Source: Hallerella sp964397425
GTDB lineage: Bacteria; Fibrobacterota; Fibrobacteria; Fibrobacterales; Fibrobacteraceae
Reading direction: 5' to 3'
Assembly (NCBI GenBank): GCA_964397425.1
Contig: CAYNID010000001.1
Location: 124,001-188,000 of the forward strand
Length of the DNA: 64,000 nt
Positions within the stretch are counted from its first letter, which is position 1, and each line of letters begins with the position of its first letter. The position numbers and the translations under genes are program-made. Positions 53,113-61,197 of this stretch are shown here, piece by piece. Under the pieces are notes generated by a model that saw only the letters and a program-made list of their open reading frames with translations, was not told the origin of the DNA and did not search any database.

Positions 53113-54067
53113 AATTGGAACGCGGGGAAGCGCTCTTGCTCTTGTGCAAGCCCATTTGACAGAGTCTTGCATCCAAGAAATGTTTCCCGATTTGCATGTT
53201 GAAATTTGTGTCATTAAAACAGTTGGAGACAGGGACCGTGTGCGTTCCCTGGTCTCTTTTGGCGGTCAGGGCGTATTTGTCAAGGAAATTGAAGAAGCGT
53301 TGTTGGACGGAAGCGTCGATTTGGCAGTCCATTCGCTGAAAGACGTTCCTGATTCCATGGACGAAAGACTTGAACTTTCCGGATTTTTAAAACGGGAAGA
53401 TTTTCGCGATGTTCTGGTTGCGGGCGGAAAAAAGCTGGACGAATTAAAAAAAGGCGCTCTTGTCGGCACAGGGTCTCCTCGCCGTGTTTTGCAATTGAAA
53501 ACATTGCGCCCGGATATTCGCTGCGTCAATTTGCGCGGCAATCTGCCTTCGCGGATAGAAAAGGTGGAGTCGGGGGAATTGGACGGTATTTTGCTCGGCG
53601 CTGCGGGGATTTGCCGTCTGGGAAAAACGCCCGTCATTTCGGAATATTTTTCTGTCGACCAGATAACTCCGGCGATTGGCCAGGGAATTGTCGCGTTGCA
53701 ATCGCTGAAAGAACATGGGTTTGCAAAAAAAATCGCCGAAGCGATTTCGGACAAGCCTTCTGTCACGGCGGCCCGGGCGGAACGCCGTTGGATGAATTTG
53801 CTCGGTGGCGGCTGCCGCGTTCCCATGGGGGCAGTTCTCGAACAATGGAACAGTGGATTCCGCTTCTCGGCCTTTTTGGCAGAAGCCCAGACGGGAAACT
53901 CGTTGCGCTTGTCGCGCCTTTTTTCAGAACAAGAACTGGAATCTTCGGGAACGCTTGAATCGTTTGCGCGGGAATTTGCCGAAGCTTGCCGCGAAAAGGG
54001 AATTCCATTGCCTTCGGATGTTTCTAGCGCCGAAGCGATTGCGGAATTTTGGAACCGGGAACATTGA
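53099..54067 (+). CDS. hemC: Hydroxymethylbilane synthase (porphobilinogen deaminase)
   Basis: 322 residues. IGTRGSALALVQA at the start, VHSLKDVPD, GTGSPRRVLQL, GQGIVALQ and the dipyrromethane-cofactor Cys in GGGCRVPMGA at ~245. It polymerises four porphobilinogens. AAAGGGA precedes ATG 53099, which lies inside the end of hemA. Its TGA overlaps the hemD start by one base. Confidence 0.95.
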   Translation: MKTVKIGTRGSALALVQAHLTESCIQEMFPDLHVEICVIKTVGDRDRVRSLVSFGGQGVFVKEIEEALLDGSVDLAVHSLKDVPDSMDERLELSGFLKREDFRDVLVAGGKKLDELKKGALVGTGSPRRVLQLKTLRPDIRCVNLRGNLPSRIEKVESGELDGILLGAAGICRLGKTPVISEYFSVDQITPAIGQGIVALQSLKEHGFAKKIAEAISDKPSVTAARAERRWMNLLGGGCRVPMGAVLEQWNSGFRFSAFLAEAQTGNSLRLSRLFSEQELESSGTLESFAREFAEACREKGIPLPSDVSSAEAIAEFWNREH

Positions 54068-54672
54068 TGCTTGTCATTGACACCAAGCTGACTCCGCCGG
54101 AAAAGGAATTTCTTTCGCAGGAAACGGAAAAAGGGAATCGCGTTTGGCATGTTCCCGCTTTGGAGTATCGCCCAACGGGAATCCGGGTTGAAATTTCTGG
54201 ATTTGATGCGGTCTTTGTCGCGAGTCCACGGGCGGCGAAATTGGCGAAAGAAGCTTTGTCAGAATTTGAAGGGCCTGTTTTGGCGGCGGGTCCTGGGACT
54301 GCGCGCGCCCTTTTGCAAATGGGAGTTCCCGTTGCGGATGCCGGGAGTGGGAACGGTGCAGAAAAAGATTTTCCGCAATTTTTGAAAATGCGGAGAATTC
54401 ATCGGGTTGCGTGGATTTCCGCAAAACAGACCGCAGCCGATTTAGGAGCGATTGCGCGTGAAAATGCGCTCGCAATAGAACATTTTCCGGTATACGAAAC
54501 GTTCCCGGCGCAGGTGGATGAAAAGAAAATGCAATCGCTGGAACATCCTGTCGAATGGCATTTTTATTCGGGGAAAGGCGTGCTGTCCTTGAAGCGTTTT
54601 GTACAAAGTAATGACGTTGTCCATTTGCACGGCGACAGCGCCGAAAAAGCGTTTTCGGCATCTTGCCGATAA
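54067..54672 (+). CDS. hemD: Uroporphyrinogen-III synthase-like protein
   Basis: 201 residues, shorter than typical HemD (~245) and divergent, as this family always is. FDAVFVASPRAAKLAKEAL, AAGPGTARALLQMG and WHFYSGKGVLSLKRFV fit the two-lobed HemD pattern (ASPRAV, GPGTA, FtS..v). Position after hemC in a hemACD operon supports the call. It closes hydroxymethylbilane to uroporphyrinogen III. Convergent with lepB, 4 bases apart. Confidence 0.78.
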   Translation: MLVIDTKLTPPEKEFLSQETEKGNRVWHVPALEYRPTGIRVEISGFDAVFVASPRAAKLAKEALSEFEGPVLAAGPGTARALLQMGVPVADAGSGNGAEKDFPQFLKMRRIHRVAWISAKQTAADLGAIARENALAIEHFPVYETFPAQVDEKKMQSLEHPVEWHFYSGKGVLSLKRFVQSNDVVHLHGDSAEKAFSASCR

Positions 54673-54676
54673 ACGC

Positions 54677-55531
54677 CTACTTGAAAATTTCCTTGAAATT
54701 CAAAACCTTCCCCAGAATGTGACTTTCGGGAATGTAACCGAACATACGGGAATCTTCGCAGCGGTTTCCCTTGCGGCAAAGTACGTAATAAGCGTTTTCA
54801 GAAGAAAGGAAGGATTCGACTTCCGAAGAATCGGTCGCGTGGTAAAGCTTGCGTTCAAAATGAACAGCCCGCATACCGGGATCTTCTCGATTGATTTGCA
54901 AGGCGATTAAAAAGTATTCTTGCCAATGCAATCCGTGAATTTCGCGGATGCTGACCGGGCGTCCAAATAGATGTGTGGAGCCGACACGGGAAAGGCTTAA
55001 GGAGTCTTCTCCGCGCCAAAGTGCCGCTTGGGTGTAGTATTGCTTAGGGTTGGATTTTTTTCGTAAAAATTCTGAAGCGTAATCAAAGGAAATGTCGTTC
55101 AACTCTTTGAATTTGATGGAGTCGCCTTTTTGTGGAATGTAAAACGTGCGAGGCGCGACAATTTCGGATTCATCGTCAAAACGATAAGAAGCGTTCCCGG
55201 CGCTGACGAATCCCTCTGGAGCTAAGTGGGCGGAATCTCCGGGAAGTCCGAAAACGGCCCGGAGAGCAATCCTTTCTCCCGGCATGGAAACCAGGACGAC
55301 GTCATCCCGTTTCAAGTTTTTTTTGCAGTTGGGAAGTTTGCAAATCCAAACCCGGGAGCCCGGTGCAATGTCCGGCTCCATGGAATTATCATCGATGCGG
55401 ATAGGCTCTATTCCGTAAAATCGGATGGCGAGACTCAAGGCGAGAATTGCGACAAGGCAAATGCCCAGGGCAACGTTCAACCGTTGGGAACTGGCTCGCA
55501 GCAGTCTGCGTCTTCTCGATTCGACAGACAT
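54677..55531 (-). CDS. lepB: Signal peptidase I-like protein with altered catalytic lysine
   Basis: 284 residues. One membrane segment at ~20-38, catalytic-type Ser50 in DDNSMEPDI, box D RAVFGLPGD and a C-terminal box with NRCEDSRMFG. In family members box D reads KRVVGLPGD with the general-base Lys; here that position aligns with Arg91 (codon CGG). It may be inactive, use another base, or the alignment may be shifted by one. It starts 3 bases after the lepA stop, giving the usual lepA-lepB order. Confidence 0.8.
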   Translation of the reverse strand: MSVESRRRRLLRASSQRLNVALGICLVAILALSLAIRFYGIEPIRIDDNSMEPDIAPGSRVWICKLPNCKKNLKRDDVVLVSMPGERIALRAVFGLPGDSAHLAPEGFVSAGNASYRFDDESEIVAPRTFYIPQKGDSIKFKELNDISFDYASEFLRKKSNPKQYYTQAALWRGEDSLSLSRVGSTHLFGRPVSIREIHGLHWQEYFLIALQINREDPGMRAVHFERKLYHATDSSEVESFLSSENAYYVLCRKGNRCEDSRMFGYIPESHILGKVLNFKEIFK

Positions 55532-55533
55532 GG

Positions 55534-57357
55534 TTAGTCGTCGGAGCCTTTTCCCGCTTCGGAAAGGGACAATACGGCGAGGAAGGCTTTTTGCGGAACT
55601 TCGACGGAGCCGATGCTTTTCATGCGCTTCTTGCCTTCTTTCTGTTTTTCGAGGAGTTTCCGTTTCCGGGTGATGTCACCGCCGTAACATTTTGCCAAAA
55701 CGTCTTTCCTGACCGCTTTGACCGTGCTGCGGCTGATGACCTTTCCACCGATGGCGCCTTGGATGGCCACATCGAATTGTTGCCGCGGAATCAAATCTTT
55801 CAGTCGGATGCAAATGGCGTTGGCGTAAGTGTAGGACTTTTCCCGGTGGATGATGACGGAAAATGCGTCAACCGGTTCACCGTTCAACAAGATGTCCAAC
55901 TTGACCAGATTGTTTGCGCGGTATCCGCAGGGCGAATAGTCCAGTCCGCCGTAACCCCGGCTGATCGATTTCAACTTGTCGTAAAAGTCGAACATGATTT
56001 CGGCAAGTGGCAGCGAATACTTGAGGATGACTTTCGTCTCATCAATGTATTCCATGTTTTCAAATTCGCCGCGTTTTTCTTCACAAAGCTTCATGAGTCC
56101 GCCGACAAATTCTTTTGGCGTAAAAATTTGGGCGTTGACATAGGGCTCTTCAATGCGTTCGTAACGGGAAGCATCGGGAAGTTTGGAGGGGCTGGAAACT
56201 TTGAGCATCTCTCCGCCGGTCAGATAAACGTGGTATTCCACGTTGGGAACGGTCGTGATGATGTTTACGCCGAACTCCCGGTCGAGGCGTTCTTGGACGA
56301 TTTCCATGTGCAGCAAGCCCAAGAATCCGGCGCGGAAGCCAAAGCCCAACGCGTCGGACGTTTCCGGTTCCCATTGGAGCGCGGAATCGTTCAATTTGAG
56401 CTTTTCAAGGGCATCGCGCAAATTCTTGTAATCTTCGGGATCAATCGGATAGATGCCCGAATAAATCATCGGCTGAATATCTTTGTATCCGGGCAATGGT
56501 TCTTGGGCGGGGTCTTCCGCATCGGTGACAGTATCGCCGATTTTGACGTCACTGATGGTTTTGACGTTTGCCAGGACGTAGCCGACCATGCCCGCTGTCA
56601 ATTCTTTGCGCGGGTTGCGCTTCATGGTGAAAGTGCCCACTTCTGTTACCGTGTAAGTGGCGCCGGTTGTCATAAGTTGAATTTCCATGCCGGGGCGGAG
56701 CGTCCCGTTGAAAACGCGGATATCGTTGATGACTCCGCGGTAAGAATCGTACATGGAGTCAAAAATGAGCGCTTGCAATTTGGCGTTCGCGTCGCCTTTC
56801 GGCGCGGGGATTTCATCGACGATGCGGTCGAGAACTTCGCCTACGTTGATGCCTGTTTTAGCCGAAATCCGCGGAATCTTTTCGGGATCGTAACCGAGGA
56901 GATCGCCGACGAGCTGGGCTACGTGGTCGGGGTTTGCACTAGGCAAGTCGACTTTGTTCAAAACGGGGATGATGGTCAGATCGTTTTCGATGGCGAGATA
57001 CAGATTCGAAAGGGTCTGCGCCTGGATTCCCTGAGTTGCGTCGACAACGAGAATCGCGCCTTCACAGGCGGCCAGGGATCGGCTGACTTCATAGCTGAAG
57101 TCCACGTGCCCCGGAGTGTCTATCATGTTCAGAATGTATTGCTCATCGCCGCGGTTATACAGCAAACGGATGGCGTGCGCTTTGATGGTGATGCCGCGTT
57201 CCCGCTCCAAATCCATATCGTCGAGGAGCTGGTTTTGCATATCCTTTTCGGCGACGGTTTGGGTGCGTTCAATGAGGCGGTCTGCGAGGGTCGATTTGCC
57301 GTGGTCAATGTGGGCGATAATCGAAAAATTGCGGATGTTGTCTTCTATTTTGGCCAT
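55534..57357 (-). CDS. lepA: Elongation factor 4 (LepA)
   Basis: 607 residues; a ribosomal back-translocase GTPase. G1 AHIDHGKST, G2 ITIKAHA, G3 DTPGHVDF, G4 NKVD, then the LepA-specific C-terminal domain (SRGYGGLDY, RKRKLLEKQKEGKKRM). ATG 57357 is preferred to GTG 57363 because TATATT lies 7 bases upstream. Divergent from the H1-like gene with only 33 bases between start codons. lepB follows. Confidence 0.96.
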   Translation of the reverse strand: MAKIEDNIRNFSIIAHIDHGKSTLADRLIERTQTVAEKDMQNQLLDDMDLERERGITIKAHAIRLLYNRGDEQYILNMIDTPGHVDFSYEVSRSLAACEGAILVVDATQGIQAQTLSNLYLAIENDLTIIPVLNKVDLPSANPDHVAQLVGDLLGYDPEKIPRISAKTGINVGEVLDRIVDEIPAPKGDANAKLQALIFDSMYDSYRGVINDIRVFNGTLRPGMEIQLMTTGATYTVTEVGTFTMKRNPRKELTAGMVGYVLANVKTISDVKIGDTVTDAEDPAQEPLPGYKDIQPMIYSGIYPIDPEDYKNLRDALEKLKLNDSALQWEPETSDALGFGFRAGFLGLLHMEIVQERLDREFGVNIITTVPNVEYHVYLTGGEMLKVSSPSKLPDASRYERIEEPYVNAQIFTPKEFVGGLMKLCEEKRGEFENMEYIDETKVILKYSLPLAEIMFDFYDKLKSISRGYGGLDYSPCGYRANNLVKLDILLNGEPVDAFSVIIHREKSYTYANAICIRLKDLIPRQQFDVAIQGAIGGKVISRSTVKAVRKDVLAKCYGGDITRKRKLLEKQKEGKKRMKSIGSVEVPQKAFLAVLSLSEAGKGSDD

Positions 57358-57364
57358 TGCCACA

Positions 57365-57370
57365 AATATA
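57365..57370 (-). promoter_or_regulatory. TATATT box 7 nt before lepA
   Basis: On the minus strand TATATT, TGTGGCA, then ATG; part of a compact divergent promoter. Confidence 0.55.
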
Positions 57371-57376
57371 GTTTGT

Positions 57377-57382
57377 TATATT
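57377..57382 (+). promoter_or_regulatory. TATATT box 8 nt before the H1-like gene
   Basis: TATATT, TTAAGAAT, then ATG. Its -35 would have to overlap the divergent lepA promoter. Confidence 0.5.
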
Positions 57383-57390
57383 TTAAGAAT

Positions 57391-58431
57391 ATGAGCGCGA
57401 AAAAACAATTGACCAATAAAAAATCTTCTTCTGATAAAAAAGCAACCGACAAGAAAACCAAAAAAACGGCTGTCGCTGAAAAGGCTTCTTCTGCGAAGAA
57501 ACCCGTAGCGAAGTCTTCGGCGGCAAAAAAGACGACGAAAACGGTCGTGAAAAAATCGCCTGCGGTGGCTTCCAAAGCGGTCAAGAGCACCAAAAAGGCA
57601 GAAGCTCCCAAGGTGACGAAGTCCGCGCCAAAATCCAACGTGAAGAAGGAAACGAAAAAGGTCGTTGAACAAAAGAAGACCGTCGTCGCCGGCAATAAAA
57701 ACATCGCCCAGAAAGCTCTTAAAAATGCGGGTCCCAAAAACGCATCCGACAAGTCTTCGAAAAAAACACCGCCGAAAGTGACAAAACCGCAAGGCGGTTC
57801 AAAACCTTCGGACTCTGCCGTTGTCGGCAAAGAGGTTGTGAAAAAGCCCACGCCGTCTCCGGTCCCCAGTCCCAAACCGGAGGAAGTAAAAACGGTAAGC
57901 AAAGGTGAAACTGAAATTTCCCGAAACGCTCCCGTGCTCCTCTCCGGTGGCATCAAGCTTGCCAAAGTGGCGTTCTTTTTCGAAGCTTTGGAACAGGACG
58001 ACCACTCTTCCAAAAAGAAAAGCTCGTCTTCCGGGGCAGAAACCGTTGAAAAACCGACCGCCAGCAAGCGGCACCGGGCTTCTATCGGTGAAGAAACGAC
58101 AGAAGAAATTTATGCGCGGGTTGTCGCGGAACTCCAGGAAGAAAATCTCCGGTTCATGCAGGAATGTTCCAATCAGCTTTGCACCAAATGTTGCCGGAAT
58201 CCCGTAGCGCCAGAATTCCGCGTCGACAAGGATCTCGGCTATTGTGAAGAATGTGCGGAAATCCTCGGATTGGGGCATTCCAAAGAAGCGCGCCATTTGA
58301 ACTATCAGCTGACCCGCCTGGGGGCAGATGCCCTCGATGAAGCCCGCGACGATGATGATTTTGGCGAAGCGCCTTCGCAGCAGGAACTCGAAGAAGCCGA
58401 CAAGGATTTCTTGGAAGACGATTCCATTTGA
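57391..58431 (+). CDS. Histone H1-like Lys/Ala-rich protein with C-terminal zinc finger
   Basis: 346 residues. Residues 1-~170 are almost only Lys, Ala, Ser, Thr, Val and Pro, like eukaryotic H1 tails and bacterial H1 homologues. A short hydrophobic segment (~180-200) is followed by an Arg/Lys linker. The C-terminal ~110 residues hold CxxC pairs at 264-267 and 285-288 (CTKC, CEEC), like the DksA/TraR C4 zinc finger, then an acidic tail (DEARDDDDFGEA). Likely a nucleoid or RNA-polymerase-associated protein; function inferred only. Open frame extending left to 55447 is antisense to lepA and rejected. Confidence 0.8.
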   Translation: MSAKKQLTNKKSSSDKKATDKKTKKTAVAEKASSAKKPVAKSSAAKKTTKTVVKKSPAVASKAVKSTKKAEAPKVTKSAPKSNVKKETKKVVEQKKTVVAGNKNIAQKALKNAGPKNASDKSSKKTPPKVTKPQGGSKPSDSAVVGKEVVKKPTPSPVPSPKPEEVKTVSKGETEISRNAPVLLSGGIKLAKVAFFFEALEQDDHSSKKKSSSSGAETVEKPTASKRHRASIGEETTEEIYARVVAELQEENLRFMQECSNQLCTKCCRNPVAPEFRVDKDLGYCEECAEILGLGHSKEARHLNYQLTRLGADALDEARDDDDFGEAPSQQELEEADKDFLEDDSI

Positions 58432-58591
58432 GTTCTGCCGCCGAAACGAGTCTCTGCGTTTGCGTCAAAGACTGGCTCTGGAAAACGTGGATAAGGCGTT
58501 TTTCGGCAAACGCGGCAGCAGCTTTTGAATCCGGCAAGTCAAAGTCATTCCCGTGGGAATGAAAATTGGAAAAATTCGAATCTCCTTTGCG

Positions 58592-58622
58592 TTCCCGGTA
58601 TTCCGACCGGGAATAGTTTTTG
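58592..58622 (+). terminator. Terminator of the H1-like gene
   Basis: TTCCCGGT and ACCGGGAA around a 6-base loop, then TAGTTTTT. It is 160 bases after the stop; the bases between hold only a small CATTCCC/GGGAATG hairpin. Confidence 0.7.
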
Positions 58623-58696
58623 CGGAATTTTTTGCGATTCCCGGCAAATTCGAATGTACCTTATAAAGTGGCTTTCAACTAGAAAGGAGGTCTCCG

Positions 58697-59608
58697 ATGG
58701 AAATTTACAAGTTGCTCGAAGATGTAAACGGACACATCGTGTTTGAAAAGGGAGATAGTACGATTCTGGTGATGACCGGGTCGACACACTCCTTTCACTG
58801 TGGAAACGAGCCTGTATCCATTTGTTACACGAATTGCCTGACCGATGAAGAGGGCGGCATTGAATCCATGTCCCGCCGATTGAACGTCATGTTGGAAAAA
58901 GATGAATCCTTGGCGCCTGTCCGCACGATGCTTTGCGGCTTCAGCTTGGACAAAATTTTAAACCTGTTCCGTTCCCGCCACGGGGAATCGCTCGCCAAGG
59001 CGTTGGGAATCAACATCGGCGCATTGGATGCGGTGAACGGCAAGGATGTGAAGATGACGGCAAAGGCTTTGGGAATTGACTTCGACCAAATTTCACGGCA
59101 TGTCGGCGTACCCGTGACAACGATTCTCGGAAACGACAACCTTTCCAAGTTCAAAGTCGTCATTGATAAAATCCGCGGGCAAATCATGTTTGATGCCGAA
59201 GATATTCCATTTGAAGGAACTGCTGCCGATAGTTTTGTCGAAAACAATTTGTTCAAGGTGAATGTCAAAATCAACGGCATCCCTCACCAGGCGATTTTTG
59301 ATACGGGCATTGCGGCGTCTTATGCCCCGCGGACTTGGTTAGATGGTTGCATTGACAAGGGGAAGCGCATTGATTTCCATCCGCTGGCGGATTATTACAC
59401 GGTTCCTGTTTTCCGTGCGCTGACAGAATTTGCCGGGGATACTTTCCCTGTCAGATATGGCGTGATGCCGGAAAACCTTCAAAGCAAAGTTGCGGAGATA
59501 AACGAAGTGTCGCCGGAATCCGTTCAGGGAATTCTCGGAGCAGACGTGATTCGAAATGGCCGCACGTATTTGGATGTTTCCCGGGGAATCTTGAAAGTTG
59601 AAAAATAA
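58697..59608 (+). CDS. Two-lobed retropepsin/pepsin-like protein, N-lobe catalytic Asp lost
   Basis: 303 residues, no signal peptide. Two repeated lobes are visible. The C-lobe (~185-302) has IFDTGIAAS (Asp202-Thr-Gly) and the family end motif ILGADVI...YLDVSRGILKV. The N-lobe (~10-168) has the matching end ILGNDNLSKFKVVIDKIRGQ, but its active-site position reads LVMTGSTHSF, Met26 in place of Asp. Aspartic proteases need two Asp, so this monomer could be inactive or must pair C-lobes between subunits. The start is certain: AGGAGGT precedes ATG by 6 bases. Single gene. Confidence 0.7.
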   Translation: MEIYKLLEDVNGHIVFEKGDSTILVMTGSTHSFHCGNEPVSICYTNCLTDEEGGIESMSRRLNVMLEKDESLAPVRTMLCGFSLDKILNLFRSRHGESLAKALGINIGALDAVNGKDVKMTAKALGIDFDQISRHVGVPVTTILGNDNLSKFKVVIDKIRGQIMFDAEDIPFEGTAADSFVENNLFKVNVKINGIPHQAIFDTGIAASYAPRTWLDGCIDKGKRIDFHPLADYYTVPVFRALTEFAGDTFPVRYGVMPENLQSKVAEINEVSPESVQGILGADVIRNGRTYLDVSRGILKVEK

Positions 59609-59661
59609 GCGGAATTCATAGATGCTGGATTTTTTGACTAGAAATTTTTCGGGGGAATTTC

Positions 59662-59667
59662 TATATT
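59662..59667 (+). promoter_or_regulatory. -10 box of guaB
   Basis: TATATT 22 bases before the ATG predicts a ~16-base leader carrying the AGAGG site. Confidence 0.5.
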
Positions 59668-59689
59668 GAATGCGCAAAAAGAGGTTCTT

Positions 59690-61141
59690 ATGAAACTGCT
59701 TCCAGAAGCCCTCACGTTCGATGACGTTCTGCTCGTTCCGGGGGAATCCTCGGTCTTGCCGACTCAGACGGATGTCAAGACACAACTTGCGCCCAACATC
59801 AAACTGAACATTCCCATCATCAGCGCGGCGATGGATACGGTGACAACTGCGCCGCTTGCCATTTCCATTGCGCTGCAGGGCGGTTTGGGCGTGATTCACA
59901 AGAACATGTCCATTGAAGCCCAGGCGGAAGAAGTCCGCAAGGTCAAACGTTGGCAGTCCGGCATCGTTTCGAATCCGGTAACGTTGGATGCGGATCAGCC
60001 GGTGAGCGATGCGTATAAAACACGGTTTGAAACTAAAGTCAGCGGATTTCCTATCCTTTCCAAAGGGAAATTGGTTGGAATGCTCACAAGCCGTGATCTC
60101 CGCATGATTACGGACCGCAACGCGAAAATCAAGGACGTGATGACGAAAAAAGTCATTTCGGCTTCTCCCAAGATAAGCCTTTCCAAGGCGCGTGAAATCT
60201 TGAATGAAAACCGGATTGAAAAACTTCCGCTGGTGGAATCCAATGGCGTTCTCAAAGGCCTTGTGACCATGACGGATATTTTAAAGCGTGAAAGCAATCC
60301 GAATGCCAGCCTCGACAAAAACGGGCAACTTCTGGTTGCTGCGGCAGTCAGTACGTCGGCAAATACTCTCGACCGCATCAAGGCGCTTGTCGAAGCCGGT
60401 GTTGACATGGTTGTAATCGATACGGCGCACGGGCACCACGTGGGAGTCCGCAACATGGTGAAGACGGTTCGCAAGAAGTATCCGAAATTGACCATTTGCG
60501 CCGGCAACGTTTGCACAGCCGAAGCGGTGATGGAACTCGCCAAGTGCGGTGCGAACATTGTCAAGGTGGGCATTGGCCCCGGTTCCATTTGCACGACTCG
60601 CATTGTCGCAGGTGTCGGTTATCCGCAATTTTCCGCAGTCGTGGAGTGTGGAAAGGCTGCCCGCAAAGCGGGTGTGAAAATCATTGCAGATGGCGGAATC
60701 AAGTATTCGGGCGATATCGTCAAGGCTTTGGCCGCAGGTGGAAACGCCGTGATGCTCGGCAGTTTGTTCGCCGGTACGGAAGAAAGTCCGGGAGAAGTCA
60801 TTTTGGCGGATGGTCGCAGTTACAAGAGTTACCGCGGCATGGGGTCCTTGGGCGCGATGAAAGCCGGTTCTGCGGACCGTTATTTCCAAGGCAACGTGAC
60901 CGAAGAAAAGAAATATGTGCCGGAAGGCATCGAAGGTCGGGTCCCTTACAAAGGCCCGCTCCGCGATACGATTTATCAGCTGATCGGAGGAATCCATTCG
61001 GCGATGGGTTATGCGGGGGCTGCCAATTTGGACGAGCTTTACAAAAAGGCGACCTTTGTCCGCATAACAAACGCGGGACTTCGCGAATCGCATCCGCATG
61101 ATGTGACCATTACGAAAGAAGCTCCGAATTATCACGCTTGA
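59690..61141 (+). CDS. guaB: IMP dehydrogenase
   Basis: 483 residues; NAD-dependent oxidation of IMP to XMP, the committed step of GMP synthesis. N-terminal TFDDVLLVP, a CBS pair at ~95-210, DTAHGHH, catalytic Cys in GIGPGSICTTR at ~300, GGIKYSGD and the flap with arginine (YFQG..., GRVPYKG). ATG 59690 is preferred to an earlier in-frame TTG because AGAGG lies 6 bases upstream. Confidence 0.97.
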   Translation: MKLLPEALTFDDVLLVPGESSVLPTQTDVKTQLAPNIKLNIPIISAAMDTVTTAPLAISIALQGGLGVIHKNMSIEAQAEEVRKVKRWQSGIVSNPVTLDADQPVSDAYKTRFETKVSGFPILSKGKLVGMLTSRDLRMITDRNAKIKDVMTKKVISASPKISLSKAREILNENRIEKLPLVESNGVLKGLVTMTDILKRESNPNASLDKNGQLLVAAAVSTSANTLDRIKALVEAGVDMVVIDTAHGHHVGVRNMVKTVRKKYPKLTICAGNVCTAEAVMELAKCGANIVKVGIGPGSICTTRIVAGVGYPQFSAVVECGKAARKAGVKIIADGGIKYSGDIVKALAAGGNAVMLGSLFAGTEESPGEVILADGRSYKSYRGMGSLGAMKAGSADRYFQGNVTEEKKYVPEGIEGRVPYKGPLRDTIYQLIGGIHSAMGYAGAANLDELYKKATFVRITNAGLRESHPHDVTITKEAPNYHA

Positions 61142-61156
61142 TTTTTTGGAAAATCA

Positions 61157-61190
61157 AAAACAGCTCGCTTTTACGGCGGGCTGTTTTTTT
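61157..61190. terminator. Bidirectional terminator after guaB
   Basis: AACAGCTCGC pairs with GCGGGCTGTT (one T-G), followed by five Ts; an A-run on the left gives a T-run for the convergent recombinase gene. Confidence 0.82.
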
Positions 61191-61197
61191 ACAAAGA

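Noticed and set aside
55447..57390. Very long open frame running into the H1-like gene
   Set aside because: It is antisense to lepA through its whole extra length, with no ribosome site; the H1-like gene has its own ATG and promoter box at 57391.
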